A stretch of DNA of 64,000 bases from Desulfofundulus kuznetsovii DSM 6115 (GCF_000214705.1 NC_015573.1:2921001-2985000), one strand, 5' to 3'; numbered from the stretch's first letter, positions 8,177 through 17,526 are shown. Numbers and translations: made by a program. The notes: generated from the sequence alone by a model not told the origin.

Positions 8177-9805
8177 CTATTTCTTCTGCCTGGCCAGTTC
8201 CTCCTCCCGCAGGTAACGGCGCAACACCTTACCCACAATGGTCTTGGGCAGGCTGTCCCTGAATTCCACCTGCCGCGGCACTTTATAGGCCGCCAGTTTG
8301 CCTCGGCAGTACTGGATCAGTTCCTCTTCCGTTGCCGTCTCTCCCTGTTTTAAAACCACAAAGGCCTTCACCGTTTCTCCCCGGTAGGGGTCGGGTATCC
8401 CGGTTACCACGGCCTCCAAAACCTTGGGGTGCTCAAATAAAACCTCTTCAACCTCCCGGGGATAGATGTTATATCCACCGGCAATGATCATGTCCTTTTT
8501 ACGGTCCACAACGTAGAAATAACCCTCCTCGTCCATCTTTGCTATGTCCCCGGTATAAACCCACCCGTCCCTCAGGGCATGGGCCGTCTCCCCGGGCATA
8601 TTCCAGTAACCCTTCATCACCTGGGGTCCCTTGATACAAAGCTCACCGGCTTCCCCTGGAGGCAACTCCCGATCACCCGTTTCCGGGTCCACGATCTTGC
8701 ACAGGGTATCCGGCAGGGGCAGGCCGATGCTACCCACCTTGCGTTTTCCCCGCAGGGGGTTGCAATGGGTCACCGGGGAGGTTTCCGAAAGGCCGTAGCC
8801 CTCCACCAGGTAACCGCCGGTTAGTTCTTCAAACTTTTCCGTCACCTCCACGGGCAAAGGAGCCGAGCCGCTGATGCAATACTTGATGGAACGTACGTCA
8901 TACTTTTTAACCTCGGGGTGGTTGTTAAAGGCCACGTACATGGTGGGAACGCCGGGAAAAAGGGTGGGCCGGTAGGCATTGATACACTCAAGAACCTGGT
9001 TTATTTCAAAGCGGGGCAAAATGATCTGGGTGGCCGCAATAACCACCGCAAAATTCATGGCCACGGTCATACCGTAGACGTGGAAAAAGGGAAGCACCGA
9101 AAGCACCCGCTCCTGCCCGTACTGGCAGCCGGCAAACCAGGCCACCATCTGCAGGGCGTTGGCCACCACATTGCGGTGGGTAAGCATGGCTCCTTTGGGT
9201 ATGCCGGTGGTGCCGCCGGTATACTGCAGTACGGCCAGATCCTCCACGGGATTGATCTTTACCACCGGCGGACTGGGCGGGGCACCGGCCATCATTTTTT
9301 CCGCCTGCAGGACATCCGGATCGGCCGCGCACTGCGGCTGGCCCAGGCTAAATAAAATTACGTGTTTTAAGGGAGTCACTCCCCGGAGACACTTAAGGCG
9401 AGGATAAAGGGCGTCATAGGCAATGATTACTTCGGCCCCTGAATCCACCAGAAGATGCTCCAGTTCCCGCTCGGTGTACATGGGGTTTACCTGCACCACC
9501 ACCGCCCCGATTTTCTGAATGGCCATGTAGCCGACCACATACTGGGGGCAGTTGGGCGACATGAGGGCTACCCGGTCACCCTTTTTGACGCCCAGATCCG
9601 CCAGAGCAGCGGCAAACCGGTGTACCATACCCGCCAGGGTGCGGTAGTTGATCTCCACACCGGCGAAGATGATGGCTGTCCGGTCAGGCCAATCGACTGC
9701 CGCGCGTTCCAGCAACTCGGGCATGGTCTTATCCGGATAATCCAGGGTTGGGGGCACGCCTTCCTCATAAAAGCGCAGCCAGGGTAGTGTAACTTGCCGG
9801 GCCAT
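8177..9805 (-). CDS. Long-chain fatty acid-CoA ligase
   Basis: Full-length ANL enzyme of 542 residues. It has the P-loop YTGGTTGIPKGAM, the aromatic/VEGYGLSE motif, the GWVYTGD hinge and the C-terminal GYNIYPREVEE and Lys-containing KTIVGKVLRR. It activates fatty acids with ATP and CoA. The start is set at ATG 9805 (MARQVTLPW), because AGGAGGGAGG lies eight bases upstream; a longer frame to 9844 has no such site. A FadR-type operator lies directly upstream, as is common for fadD/lcfA genes of Firmicutes. Confidence 0.92.
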   Translation of the reverse strand: MARQVTLPWLRFYEEGVPPTLDYPDKTMPELLERAAVDWPDRTAIIFAGVEINYRTLAGMVHRFAAALADLGVKKGDRVALMSPNCPQYVVGYMAIQKIGAVVVQVNPMYTERELEHLLVDSGAEVIIAYDALYPRLKCLRGVTPLKHVILFSLGQPQCAADPDVLQAEKMMAGAPPSPPVVKINPVEDLAVLQYTGGTTGIPKGAMLTHRNVVANALQMVAWFAGCQYGQERVLSVLPFFHVYGMTVAMNFAVVIAATQIILPRFEINQVLECINAYRPTLFPGVPTMYVAFNNHPEVKKYDVRSIKYCISGSAPLPVEVTEKFEELTGGYLVEGYGLSETSPVTHCNPLRGKRKVGSIGLPLPDTLCKIVDPETGDRELPPGEAGELCIKGPQVMKGYWNMPGETAHALRDGWVYTGDIAKMDEEGYFYVVDRKKDMIIAGGYNIYPREVEEVLFEHPKVLEAVVTGIPDPYRGETVKAFVVLKQGETATEEELIQYCRGKLAAYKVPRQVEFRDSLPKTIVGKVLRRYLREEELARQKK

Positions 9806-9829
9806 GGAAATCCTCCCTCCTGACTTTAA

Positions 9830-9847
9830 TAAATGATTATTCATTCA
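9830..9847 (-). promoter_or_regulatory. FadR-type operator upstream of the acyl-CoA ligase
   Basis: The minus strand reads TGAATGAATAATCATTTA, which fits the Bacillus FadR (TetR family) box TGAATGAMTANTCATTCA at 16 of 18 positions. It lies 25 bp before the start codon, overlapping the leader, a good place for a repressor. FadR boxes are relieved by long-chain acyl-CoA, the product of the controlled enzyme. Confidence 0.65.
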
Positions 9848-9941
9848 ACAAAAATAGTGAAAAACCTTCTTTATATTTAAATTTTTTTGACTTGTTTAAA
9901 CGGTCCTTCCCTCTTTGAACAATATTATTTGAAATATTAAT

Positions 9942-11090
9942 TTAATAGAATTCCACCGTAACGTTCTTCCCCATTTCCTGTAAAATGCGGATCAAATCCC
10001 GGATGATATACTGCTTATAAACAAATATGGCCGGTATTTCCGTTTCAGGAAGGACCGGGTTTGCCGCCGTACCCACAATAAAATGTACACTGTCCGCGGC
10101 GAGCAAGATGGAAGCCAGCCGGCTGGCCCCGTCCCTCCCCCGTAATTCCTTTAAACTGGTTTTCTTTCGCAGGTGTTCCATGGCATTGACCAGTGTAACG
10201 GCACCTTCGGTAACCAGATCGATACCGCCAATGGTACCGGCAGGTGGCACCCCGCCATTTCCGGAAGAATAATCTATTTTCAATTCCCTGCCCAATATCC
10301 GGGCCACGATGTTACCGGTGGTACCCCCACAGACCACTTTCATTCCGTTTGACCGGATCAGTTTATCCACCACCTCCACATCGTCGTGCACGTTCCGTGG
10401 AGGCCCGATTAAAACGGTCACGTGGCGCGGCTTGCGGATATTAATTACCGCCACGCTGGCGTCATCTGCCGGCTTTTCTCCGTAAATGCGATAACAAAGC
10501 TGGACAATTTCCTGAGCCCACTCCGTTGCACTCCTTGCCGGTGAGTACGTTGCTGCCAGGTACACCCCCAACCTGTGTTGATCCCACGTCATACTCAACG
10601 TCCTTCCCGCCCCCGCGTGGATGACCCCATCGGTAACAATGACCAGCCAGCTGTTCTCGGCAACCGTGAAATAACACTCCCGGATTAGCTTGTTGCCAAT
10701 CACCCTCTCCTTTCTGTCCACACTGCACAAAGTGTTATTCATGCCAATATACGAGGGGGGATTTTCATACTCCACCAGGTAGCCCCGGCCGTCAGGGGTA
10801 AATTGAATGATGGTGAAAGTGCTGTAAGCCAGATTTCTCACCTTGCAGATGGGCAGCGTGAGGGCCAGGGTCTCTATCACGTCCACTATCCGTCCACCCA
10901 TCTTGAGCATGGTACCCGCTGTTTTGGCGGTAAGACCGGAAAGGATTTTGGCTTTTATACCGCTGCCCAGGCCATCCGCCACCACCACAATATGGCTGCC
11001 GGCGGTACGAACCACCTCAATAGTGTCCCCGCATATTTCCTCCCCGTTTTTAACCAGTTGGGCGGTTCCGATATCCACGCAAAAACCCAT
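9942..11090 (-). CDS. PP2C/SpoIIE-type protein phosphatase of the sensory hydrogenase locus (HfsA-like)
   Basis: 382 residues. The N-terminal half shows PP2C/SpoIIE metal-binding motifs: CGDTIEVV, HIVVVADGLGSG (the Asp-Gly pair) and IVTDGVIHAG. The C-terminal part (about 235-382) is a separate alpha/beta region with VLIGPPRNVHDDVEVVDKL and CGGTTGN that I do not recognise. Its stop-to-start gap to the PAS-containing hydrogenase is 36 bp. Serine phosphatases of this type occur beside group C sensory [FeFe]-hydrogenases, as in hfsAB of Thermoanaerobacterium, where they are thought to relay the H2 signal. Confidence 0.75.
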   Translation of the reverse strand: MGFCVDIGTAQLVKNGEEICGDTIEVVRTAGSHIVVVADGLGSGIKAKILSGLTAKTAGTMLKMGGRIVDVIETLALTLPICKVRNLAYSTFTIIQFTPDGRGYLVEYENPPSYIGMNNTLCSVDRKERVIGNKLIRECYFTVAENSWLVIVTDGVIHAGAGRTLSMTWDQHRLGVYLAATYSPARSATEWAQEIVQLCYRIYGEKPADDASVAVINIRKPRHVTVLIGPPRNVHDDVEVVDKLIRSNGMKVVCGGTTGNIVARILGRELKIDYSSGNGGVPPAGTIGGIDLVTEGAVTLVNAMEHLRKKTSLKELRGRDGASRLASILLAADSVHFIVGTAANPVLPETEIPAIFVYKQYIIRDLIRILQEMGKNVTVEFY

Positions 11091-11126
11091 TGACCCGGCC
11101 CCCTTCCGGGCTTTAAATTATGTCGT

Positions 11127-12857
11127 TTAAAAAGATTCCTGCTCCATCAGTTCAATCAATTTGCTCAAGAGAACCTTCGTTTCGGCAGTGGTTTCGCCTA
11201 ACAGACCGGCAATTTCCTGGACCACACTCATTTGTTTGTTAATTACTTCCCGGGCCCGGGCGATGGTTTGTACCTTCACAAGCTCGAACTGCTCGCGCTG
11301 TCTTCTTTCAGCGGTAATGTCCACCAGGATGCCCGCTATGGATTTTTCCCTTTCCAACGGGAAAATAATTTCCCTGGTAATTATACCCAGCTCGGGGTAG
11401 GAATGGACGCAGCTCATCATTTCCCCGGTTTCAATAACCTTTAAAAAGTTTTCCGGGTTGATTAATTCATCCAGCCGCAGTCCGATCATTTCCCCGGCCT
11501 GACGTTTAAACAAGCGCTCGGCAGCCGGGTTGACTTCCCTGATCACCAACTGGTAATCCACGATAAGCAAGGCATTGGGCATGGCCGCCATCACCAGGTT
11601 GGAGGTGGACTCGGCCCGCTTGCGCATGTAGGGAATGCACATCTGCACCTCGGCATGCCCCCGGTAGACGGCGACGGCCTTGTCCCTGCAGGAATCATAA
11701 CCGCAGGCGCCGCAGTTCAACTCGTCCTCGGGCCGGTACTTTCCCGCCTGGGCCAAAATTTGCCGCAGGGCATGCTCATCGGGTAGGGGTAGGGAAACAC
11801 TGCGGTCTGAATACTCCCTGTACATAAGGGAGGAGGGTAATTCCACCCCTCCGGCGGTACCGGGAGTTTCCTCTTTTGACCGGGACCGGTAATAATCCCT
11901 CACCTTGCCGCGGCGCGTGTATATATCCTCCGCCCGGCAGAGGGAAAGGGGACCGTCAATACAGCCGCCCCGGCATGCCAGCAGTTCCATCAATGCCGGC
12001 GGCCCAGGGATTTTGTTGTGTGATAAATGATTTAAAAAGGTAATGCAATTTTGTAATCCTGTTATGGTCAGGTAGCTTTCTTCCCTCTGCAGGTCAAACT
12101 GCAAGGCACTGATCAGTCCCCCCTCAACAGGGAAAAGTCTTGCCCGGCCGGGCCGGGGCGGATCAAATTCACCTGCGGGCAGGCTCCCGGGGTCAAGACC
12201 CTCCTCCTGCACCCATTCCCAGAGTTCGTCAAATCCCAGCACATAATCAATGGCGTCATTTATCCCCTCCGTCCGGGCCTCCGCCTTCTTGGCCACGCAG
12301 GGCCCGATAAAAACCGTCCGGTAACCGGGGTACATTTTTTTAAGCAGCCGCCCGTGAGCAATCATGGGTGATACCACCGGTGCCAGCAAAGGCAAAAGAG
12401 CGGGGTAATGCCGCTCGATTAAATTGACCACCACCGGACAGGCACTGCTGATCAAGGGGCGATCAAGCCCCAGCCGCCGGTGCATCTGAACCACCAGTTC
12501 GGCCCCCAGGGAGGTTTCCTGCACCCTTTCAAACCCCAGCTTTCTCAACAGCGCCGGCATCTGCTCCGGATCCTGCAGGGGGAACGCCGCCACAAAGGAA
12601 GGAGCCACTGTAGCGGCCAGAGGATGTCCTTCTTTTAACAATTGCCGTACCTCATCCAGGTCGCGGGCCACCTTTTTGGCCTTTTGCGGACAGGACAGCA
12701 CGCAACGGGCATCCTGTACGCACAGTTCATCAATTACCCGCGCGTGCAGGGCCCCAGACTCGGCCCCGGCACTAAAACGGATGGCTTTAACCGCACATCC
12801 CCTGAGACAACGGTAACAGTCACGGCACTGAGCTTCATTGGTGGTAATAAGCCCCAT
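11127..12857 (-). CDS. Sensory [FeFe]-hydrogenase with PAS domain (HfsB-like)
   Basis: 576 residues. Order: two N-terminal 4Fe-4S sites (CRDCYRCLRGC, CVQDARCVLSCP), the H-cluster domain, an extra 4Fe-4S motif CGACGYDSC near residue 383, then a PAS domain (about 425-545) and a helical tail. H-cluster motifs are altered: L1 reads SACP rather than TSCSPGW, L2 is GPCVAKKAEA, and L3 is ACRGGCIDG without the GGGQP of catalytic enzymes. These changes and the PAS domain point to an H2 or redox sensor rather than a high-turnover hydrogenase. Encoded with the phosphatase at 9942 and close to hydABC, which it may regulate. Confidence 0.82.
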   Translation of the reverse strand: MGLITTNEAQCRDCYRCLRGCAVKAIRFSAGAESGALHARVIDELCVQDARCVLSCPQKAKKVARDLDEVRQLLKEGHPLAATVAPSFVAAFPLQDPEQMPALLRKLGFERVQETSLGAELVVQMHRRLGLDRPLISSACPVVVNLIERHYPALLPLLAPVVSPMIAHGRLLKKMYPGYRTVFIGPCVAKKAEARTEGINDAIDYVLGFDELWEWVQEEGLDPGSLPAGEFDPPRPGRARLFPVEGGLISALQFDLQREESYLTITGLQNCITFLNHLSHNKIPGPPALMELLACRGGCIDGPLSLCRAEDIYTRRGKVRDYYRSRSKEETPGTAGGVELPSSLMYREYSDRSVSLPLPDEHALRQILAQAGKYRPEDELNCGACGYDSCRDKAVAVYRGHAEVQMCIPYMRKRAESTSNLVMAAMPNALLIVDYQLVIREVNPAAERLFKRQAGEMIGLRLDELINPENFLKVIETGEMMSCVHSYPELGIITREIIFPLEREKSIAGILVDITAERRQREQFELVKVQTIARAREVINKQMSVVQEIAGLLGETTAETKVLLSKLIELMEQESF

Positions 12858-13021
12858 AGCAAAACCCCTTTTCTCCAGGGAACTATCTTGTGAAAACAGT
12901 CACTTGCTTATATTCTAATAGAAACCCTTCCCAAGATCAATCTCCAGAGCTCAACCACCAAACCAATGGCAGCCATCAATGCCCTGTTCTGCAATAAATC
13001 CTGACAAAAAGGCATTTCCGC

Positions 13022-13052
13022 AAAAAAGCCGGGAATAAAGACTATTCCCGGC
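13022..13052 (-). terminator. Intrinsic terminator of the hyd operon
   Basis: Perfect 10-bp stem GCCGGGAATA/TATTCCCGGC (13028-13037 with 13043-13052), followed on the minus strand by TTTTTTG. It ends the hydC-hydB-hydA-usp transcript. The rest of the 313-bp gap from 12858 to 13170 holds no gene that I can see. Confidence 0.88.
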
Positions 13053-13170
13053 AACTACTCCCTTTAAGAATTCACCAAATTACTAATCGGCTGTCGGGCA
13101 CTGCACGTCCTGGATTTCGGTCCCGGCTGCGGCCATCAACACCTTTCCCCGGGACCCTCCCCTTACCCTT

Positions 13171-13614
13171 TCACCTGATCACCAGCACCGGGCATTTGGC
13201 ACGCCGCACCACCCTCTGGCTGATGCTGCCCAGAAGCCATTCCTCCACGTCATCCCGGCCCCTGCTGCCGATTACGATCAGATCGTATCCACCCCCGTCC
13301 GCTTCCTGGATAATCTCGCTGGCCGGCTCTCCCCAGGCCGCTTTTTCCTTAAAGGTCACCTGAAAGCCTTCACACTGTTTAAGCCCGCTTTCGAGAACCT
13401 TCCGGCCATACTTTTCGATCCGGTCCTTGATTTGATAATATATTTCACCCAGTTTACCGCTGTAGGTTTCAAACATCTCAATGGGTGACGGTAACTGCAT
13501 GACATGAAAGAGCATAACTTCCGAACCAAATTTCTCAGCCATTCTGGCCGCAGCTTTCAGCGCCTGAAGGGAAGCATCCGAACCGTCAATGGGTACCAGA
13601 ATTTTCTTAAACAT
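13171..13614 (-). CDS. Universal stress protein UspA family
   Basis: 147 residues, the standard single-domain Usp length. It begins MFKKILVPIDGSDAS and ends with the ATP-binding signature G-2x-G-9x-GS (GSRGRDDVEEWLLGS) followed by KCPVLVIR. ATP-binding Usp proteins are small cytoplasmic stress regulators. It is the last gene before the terminator and lies 13 bp after hydA, so it is co-transcribed with the hydrogenase. Confidence 0.92.
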   Translation of the reverse strand: MFKKILVPIDGSDASLQALKAAARMAEKFGSEVMLFHVMQLPSPIEMFETYSGKLGEIYYQIKDRIEKYGRKVLESGLKQCEGFQVTFKEKAAWGEPASEIIQEADGGGYDLIVIGSRGRDDVEEWLLGSISQRVVRRAKCPVLVIR

Positions 13615-13627
13615 GAATTTTCCCCCT

Positions 13628-15352
13628 TTAAAACTTTCTCCGGGCCGTGTACCGTGTATGCAGTAGTTGATGGGATTTCTCTCCCAGGGGGCGACCCAAA
13701 AACTCCTCGTAAAGCTTCTTTATGGAAGGATTTTCGTGGGATTTCCGGATCCTTAACTTCTCATCCTCCTGGTACAGAGCCCGGGCGCGAAGCATCCTGA
13801 TTTCGTCGTTCACCGGGAGGGGCTGCCCGCCGCCACCGACGCACCCACCGGGACAGCACATAATTTCAATAAAGTGGTAATCCGCACTGCCGTCCTTGAT
13901 CCGGTCCAGAATCTTGCGAGCGTTGCCCAGACCATGGGCCACAGCCACCTTCAGCTCGCCCAACCCTTCCACCGGTACTACCGCCTCTTTGATGTCCTCC
14001 AGTCCCCTGACCGCCGTGAACTCCAGGCGTTCCAGGGTTTTCCCGGTTACCAGCTCGTAGACGGTACGCAGAGCCGCTTCCATTACCCCGCCGGTGGCGC
14101 CGAAAATAGTCCCCGCTCCACTGTATTCACCCAGAGGGTCATCATAATACCCGTCTTCGAGGCTCGCAAAATCTATGCCGGCTTGTTTAATCATCTTGGC
14201 CAGTTCCCGGGTGGTGATCACGTAATCAACATCCTTGTAACCGCTGCCGTTCATCTCGGGCCGGTTGCACTCAAACTTCTTGGCCGTACAGGGCATGACC
14301 GAGACCACCACCATGTCTTTCGGGTCCACCCCCACCTTTTGTGCATAATAGGTTTTCACCAGTGCCCCCAGCATTTGGTGGGGAGATTTGCAGGTGGACA
14401 GGTGGGGTAAAAGTTCCGGGTAAAAATGTTCGATAAATTTCACCCACCCCGGGCTGCAGCTGGTAATCATGGGCAGCACGCCGCCCTCTTTGATTCTTTT
14501 TAACAGTTCATGCCCTTCTTCGATGATGGTAAGGTCGGCCGCAAAGTTGGTGTCGAACACCCGGTCAAATCCCAGCCGGCGCACCGCCGCCAGCATTTTC
14601 CCGGTCACCAGCGTGCCCGGCGGATAGCCGAATTCCTCCCCCAGCGCTGCCCTTACCGCCGGGGCGTCCTGGACCACCACAAACTTGGACGGGTCAAAGA
14701 TGGCGTGCCACACCTCTTCGATATGTTCCTTCTCATGGATGGCCCCGACGGGACAGACCAGGATGCACTGACCGCAAAGGGCACAGGCAACATCGTTCAG
14801 GCTCTCGCCGAAGGCGGGTTCCACCCGGGTTTTAAACCCCCGGCCCTGAATGGAGATTGCCGCCACCTCCTGAATTTCCTTGCAAACGGTAACACAGCGG
14901 CGGCAGAGGATGCACTTGCTCTGGTCTCTCACAATGGAAGGCGAAAGGTTATCCAGGCGCCCTTCACTTTTCTCGCCGGTGAACTTAACTTCTCTGATCC
15001 CCAGCTCGTCGGCCAGTTTTTGCAGCTCGCACCTCTGATTACGGGTGCAGGTCAGGCAGTCGTCCATGGGATGGTCGGAAAGAATCATTTCCACCGAAAA
15101 CTTCCTGGCCCTCCTCACCCGGACGTTATTTGTGTGTACCACCAGCCCCTCGCTCACCGGAAATACACAGGCCGGCTGGAGGTTGCGGTTTCCCTCGATT
15201 TCCACCAGGCAAACCCGGCAGGCCCCGATGGCCTGCACTTCCGGCAGGTAGCAGAGGGTGGGAATACGAATGTTAGCCCTCCTGGCCGCTTCCAGAATGG
15301 TGCTGCCCTCTTCCGCCTGCACCTTAAGGCCGTCTATGGTCAGAGTTACCAT
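13628..15352 (-). CDS. hydA: [FeFe]-hydrogenase catalytic subunit HydA (electron-bifurcating type)
   Basis: 574 residues. N-terminal NuoG-like [2Fe-2S] domain (Cys34, Cys45, Cys48 and Cys62 region), a His/Cys 4Fe-4S motif, then a 2[4Fe-4S] domain (CILCRRC, CALCGQC). The H-cluster motifs are canonical: TSCSPGW, MPCTAKKFE and CCPGGCVGGGGQP. A C-terminal small-subunit-like tail follows. The protein reduces protons or oxidises H2 and, with HydB and HydC, couples this to NADH and ferredoxin together. It is shorter than Thermotoga HydA, which has an extra C-terminal [2Fe-2S] domain that is not seen here. Confidence 0.93.
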   Translation of the reverse strand: MVTLTIDGLKVQAEEGSTILEAARRANIRIPTLCYLPEVQAIGACRVCLVEIEGNRNLQPACVFPVSEGLVVHTNNVRVRRARKFSVEMILSDHPMDDCLTCTRNQRCELQKLADELGIREVKFTGEKSEGRLDNLSPSIVRDQSKCILCRRCVTVCKEIQEVAAISIQGRGFKTRVEPAFGESLNDVACALCGQCILVCPVGAIHEKEHIEEVWHAIFDPSKFVVVQDAPAVRAALGEEFGYPPGTLVTGKMLAAVRRLGFDRVFDTNFAADLTIIEEGHELLKRIKEGGVLPMITSCSPGWVKFIEHFYPELLPHLSTCKSPHQMLGALVKTYYAQKVGVDPKDMVVVSVMPCTAKKFECNRPEMNGSGYKDVDYVITTRELAKMIKQAGIDFASLEDGYYDDPLGEYSGAGTIFGATGGVMEAALRTVYELVTGKTLERLEFTAVRGLEDIKEAVVPVEGLGELKVAVAHGLGNARKILDRIKDGSADYHFIEIMCCPGGCVGGGGQPLPVNDEIRMLRARALYQEDEKLRIRKSHENPSIKKLYEEFLGRPLGEKSHQLLHTRYTARRKF

Positions 15353-15370
15353 CTTGTGTTACCCCCCTTG

Positions 15371-17017
15371 TTAAGAGATCTTCACTGCCGGCTGCTTCCT
15401 CAGCCTCTTGCAGACCCCGGCACGACAGTGTTTATCCCTGATATGCTCCAGGTACTCGTCCCGGAAATACTTGATGGTGGTCAGCACCGGGTTGGGAGCC
15501 GTCTGTCCGAGGCCACAAAGGGCGGCATCCTTGATGTTGACGCAGAGTTCCTCCAGCCTGTCGAGATCGTCTTCCTTACCCCTGCCCTGGGTTATGCGGA
15601 CGAGGATCTCCAAAATCCTTTTGGTACCGATCCGGCAGGGTGGGCATTTGCCACAGGATTCGCTCTGGGTAAAATCCATGAAGAACCGGGCAAAGTCCAC
15701 AATGCAGGTGTCTTCGTCGGTGATGATCAGCCCGCCCGACCCCACAATGGCCCCGATCCTGGCCAGCGATTCATAATCAATGGGGACATCAAGATATTCC
15801 GCGGGGATACACCCGCCCGAGGGACCGCCGGTCTGGGCGGCTTTGAACTTCTTGCCGTCCTTGATACCGCCCCCGATCTTATAAACCAGGTCCCTTAAAG
15901 TAGTACCCATGGGAACCTCCACCAGGCCGGTATTGATCACGCTGCCGGCCAGGGCAAAGACCTTGGTGCCCTTGCTTTTTTCCGTACCGAACCGGGCGAA
16001 CCAGTCGGCGCCCTTTAAAATGATGACGGGTATATTGGCGAAAGTTTCCACGTTATTGATCAGGGTGGGAAGTCCAAAAAGGCCCTTCTGGGCAGGGAAA
16101 GGAGGTCGTGGACGGGGCTCACCCCTTCTGCCCTCTATGGAGTTTAAGAGGGCGGTTTCCTCCCCGCAAACAAAGGCGCCGGCGCCAATCCTGATCTCCA
16201 CATCGAAATCAAAACCGGTGCCGAAAATATTTTTGCCCAGGTATTTATGTTCCCTGGCCTGTTCAATGGCCCGGCTCAAACGCTCGATGGCCAGGGGATA
16301 CTCCGCCCTGATGTAAACATAACCCTGACTGGCGCCAATGGCATAACCGGCGATAGCCATAGCTTCAATCACACTATGGGGATCCCCTTCCAGGACACTG
16401 CGGTCCATAAAAGCCCCCGGGTCCCCCTCGTCGGCGTTGCAAACCACGTACTTGGGGGTTTCCCTGGACTGGCTGGCAAATTTCCACTTGAGGCCGGTGG
16501 GAAATCCCGCACCTCCCCGCCCCCGGAGTCCGGACCTGATCACAGCGTCAATAACTTCTTCCCGGGTCATGGAGGTCAACACCGTGGACAGAGCACGGTA
16601 ACCGTCTCTGGCCACATATTCTTCGATGTTGTTGGGATCGATGAGGCCGCAGTTGCGCAGGACAATTTTTTGCTGGTACTTGAAGAAATCCATGTCCTCC
16701 ATCTTCGGAATGGCTTTACCCGTGGACGGATCTTTATACAGCAACCGGTCCACCAGCCTGCCGTTCAACAAGTGCTCCACCACAATTTCTTCCACATCCT
16801 GCGGGGCAACCTTATGGTAAAGCACCCCTTCAGGATTGATCAGCACCAGCGGACCCAGATTACACGAGCCAATACAACCGGTCTCGATAACCTTGACTTC
16901 CTGCTGCAGGCCGTGGCGGGCAACCTTTTGCCTGAAGGCGTCCCTAATCGCACGGCACCCGCACGACACACAACCGGCCCCGGCACAAACCAATACCTGC
17001 GCACGCCATTGATTCAT
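15371..17017 (-). CDS. hydB: HydB: NuoF-like flavin/NADH subunit of bifurcating hydrogenase, lacking C-terminal ferredoxin domain
   Basis: 548 residues. An N-terminal thioredoxin-like [2Fe-2S] domain is followed by the FMN/NADH-binding NuoF core (GRGGAGFPTGLKW; GAGAFVCGEETAL; PRPPFPAQKGL) and the 4Fe-4S motif SCGKCPPCRIGTKR. The chain stops at HCRAGVCKRLRKQPAVKIS. Homologues that I know continue from this CxAGxCK segment into a 2[4Fe-4S] ferredoxin domain, so about 60-70 residues are missing. A freestanding protein of that kind is encoded at 7792-8094. Role: the bifurcation centre linking NADH, ferredoxin and HydA. Confidence 0.92.
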   Translation of the reverse strand: MNQWRAQVLVCAGAGCVSCGCRAIRDAFRQKVARHGLQQEVKVIETGCIGSCNLGPLVLINPEGVLYHKVAPQDVEEIVVEHLLNGRLVDRLLYKDPSTGKAIPKMEDMDFFKYQQKIVLRNCGLIDPNNIEEYVARDGYRALSTVLTSMTREEVIDAVIRSGLRGRGGAGFPTGLKWKFASQSRETPKYVVCNADEGDPGAFMDRSVLEGDPHSVIEAMAIAGYAIGASQGYVYIRAEYPLAIERLSRAIEQAREHKYLGKNIFGTGFDFDVEIRIGAGAFVCGEETALLNSIEGRRGEPRPRPPFPAQKGLFGLPTLINNVETFANIPVIILKGADWFARFGTEKSKGTKVFALAGSVINTGLVEVPMGTTLRDLVYKIGGGIKDGKKFKAAQTGGPSGGCIPAEYLDVPIDYESLARIGAIVGSGGLIITDEDTCIVDFARFFMDFTQSESCGKCPPCRIGTKRILEILVRITQGRGKEDDLDRLEELCVNIKDAALCGLGQTAPNPVLTTIKYFRDEYLEHIRDKHCRAGVCKRLRKQPAVKIS

Positions 17018-17031
17018 CCCGGTCCCCTCCT

Positions 17032-17526
17032 TTACTCGTATTTTTCCAGAATTTCATTTATCCGGGCAGGATCCACCCGAGCATAGACATCCTCGTCGAT
17101 TAAGACCGCCGGCGCCAGGCTGCAGGCTCCCACACAGCGCACCTCGTTTAAGGAAAATTTCCTGTCCCTGGTGGTATCACCCACCCGGACTCCAAGGGCC
17201 TTCTCCAGATGGTCAATGATCCTCTGCCCTCCCCGCACATAACAGGCCGTACCCATGCAGACCCTGATTTCATGCCTGCCTTTAGGCACAAGGGAAAAGA
17301 AGGCGTAAAAAGTAGCCACCCCGTGTACCTCGCTCAAGGGGACATTAAGTCCTTCTGCCGCCATTTCCTGTACCCTGCGCGGCAGGTAGCCCAAAAGGTT
17401 CTGGGCCTTGTGTAGTACCATGATCAGGGCATTTTTATCCCCCCGGTGTTGATTAATAAACTCTTCGATCTGGGGATAAAGCTCCTCCTCATTGACCGGA
17501 ACACAGGTACAGCATTGTTTTTCCAT
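17032..17526 (-). CDS. hydC: HydC: NuoE-like [2Fe-2S] subunit of bifurcating hydrogenase
   Basis: 164 residues, NuoE family. A helical N-terminal region (LIMVLHKAQNLLGYLP) leads into a thioredoxin-like [2Fe-2S] fold with ligands in CMGTACYVRGG and CVGACSLAPAVLID. It passes electrons within the HydABC complex. It is the first gene of the operon, with 14 bp to hydB, and two dyad elements lie within 310 bp upstream. Confidence 0.92.
   Translation of the reverse strand: MEKQCCTCVPVNEEELYPQIEEFINQHRGDKNALIMVLHKAQNLLGYLPRRVQEMAAEGLNVPLSEVHGVATFYAFFSLVPKGRHEIRVCMGTACYVRGGQRIIDHLEKALGVRVGDTTRDRKFSLNEVRCVGACSLAPAVLIDEDVYARVDPARINEILEKYE

Noticed and set aside
14510-15898. 462-residue plus-strand open frame across hydA and hydB
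   Set aside because: Antisense shadow of well-supported hydrogenase genes; no recognisable motif.
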